A DNA stretch of 15,479 nucleotides from the NCBI GenBank assembly GCA_902489515.1, contig CABUAL010000012.1, positions 1 through 15,479 on the forward strand. Direction: 5' to 3'. The position numbers were made by a program, and so were the translations under genes. Source of the DNA: an uncultured Collinsella sp. (GTDB taxonomy: Bacteria > Actinomycetota > Coriobacteriia > Coriobacteriales > Coriobacteriaceae). Below the pieces are notes generated by a model, which did no database searches, was not told the origin of the DNA, and saw nothing but the letters and a program-made list of their open reading frames with translations. This document shows positions 15,419-15,479 of this stretch, in pieces (within the stretch, counting starts at the first letter, position 1; each line of letters starts with the position of its first letter).

Positions 15419-15479
15419 CCATTTGAGCCAAAGGCGGAAGTTCAGCAAGATCCATCAGACCAACCCCGCCGAGGAGCAT
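15419..15479. other. Right edge, possible 3' end of a minus-strand gene
   Basis: These 61 bases hold no supportable gene. Read on the minus strand, two frames entering from the right end in TGA, at 15457-15455 and 15444-15442, just before the hairpin's minus-strand T tract. Either could be the tail of a converging gene outside the window. The third minus frame stays open through the hairpin to 15288 and is unlikely to be real. Confidence 0.25.

Overview
The window looks like chromosome from a high-GC anaerobic actinobacterium of the class Coriobacteriia, most likely Collinsella or a close relative. I base this on GC-rich third positions, strong AAGGAGG-type ribosome sites, and the gene mix (cellobiose-type PTS with a 6-phospho-glucosidase, LytS/LytT regulators, a UMF1 transporter, a zinc phospholipase C-like protein). 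The genus is an inference from the look of the proteins; no database was searched. I see no tRNA, rRNA, CRISPR array, phage gene or transposase.

Layout. (1) 1-1996: the 3' end of a PTS EIIC gene and a GH1 6-phospho-beta-glucosidase, closed by a strong terminator. This is the end of a beta-glucoside uptake operon. (2) 2045-2395: a non-coding block of degenerate palindromic repeats bracketed by inverted copies of a TTGGGGACAGTCTTA-like motif, which looks like a decayed non-autonomous element. (3) 2396-3430, minus strand: a membrane-anchored C39-type cysteine peptidase-like protein with a long basic N-terminal tail. (4) 3431-6735: an APC-family permease behind a structured leader, then a metal-dependent amidohydrolase. 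Both use strongly biased codons and look like a highly expressed uptake-and-hydrolysis pair. (5) 6693-8929: the first LytS/LytT-type two-component system. (6) 9022-11327: a zinc-dependent phospholipase C-like protein and a UMF1-type MFS transporter, each with its own candidate promoter. (7) 11416-14871: a three-gene unit in which a family 2 glycosyltransferase overlaps a second LytS-type kinase by ATGA and is followed by a second LytTR regulator, framed by terminators. (8) 14911-15378: a YfcE/MJ0936-type metallophosphoesterase.

The centre of interest is the pair of paralogous LytS/LytT systems about 6 kb apart. Both kinases have only a two-helix membrane hairpin and a GAF-like domain in place of the usual multi-helix LytS sensor. 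Upstream of both transcription units I see inverted ATTGC/GCAAT half-sites, which suggests a shared operator. The second system is physically coupled to a glycosyltransferase, and the first sits directly behind the permease/amidohydrolase pair. No ligand or target can be read from the sequence, so a coordinated function for these units is a hypothesis.
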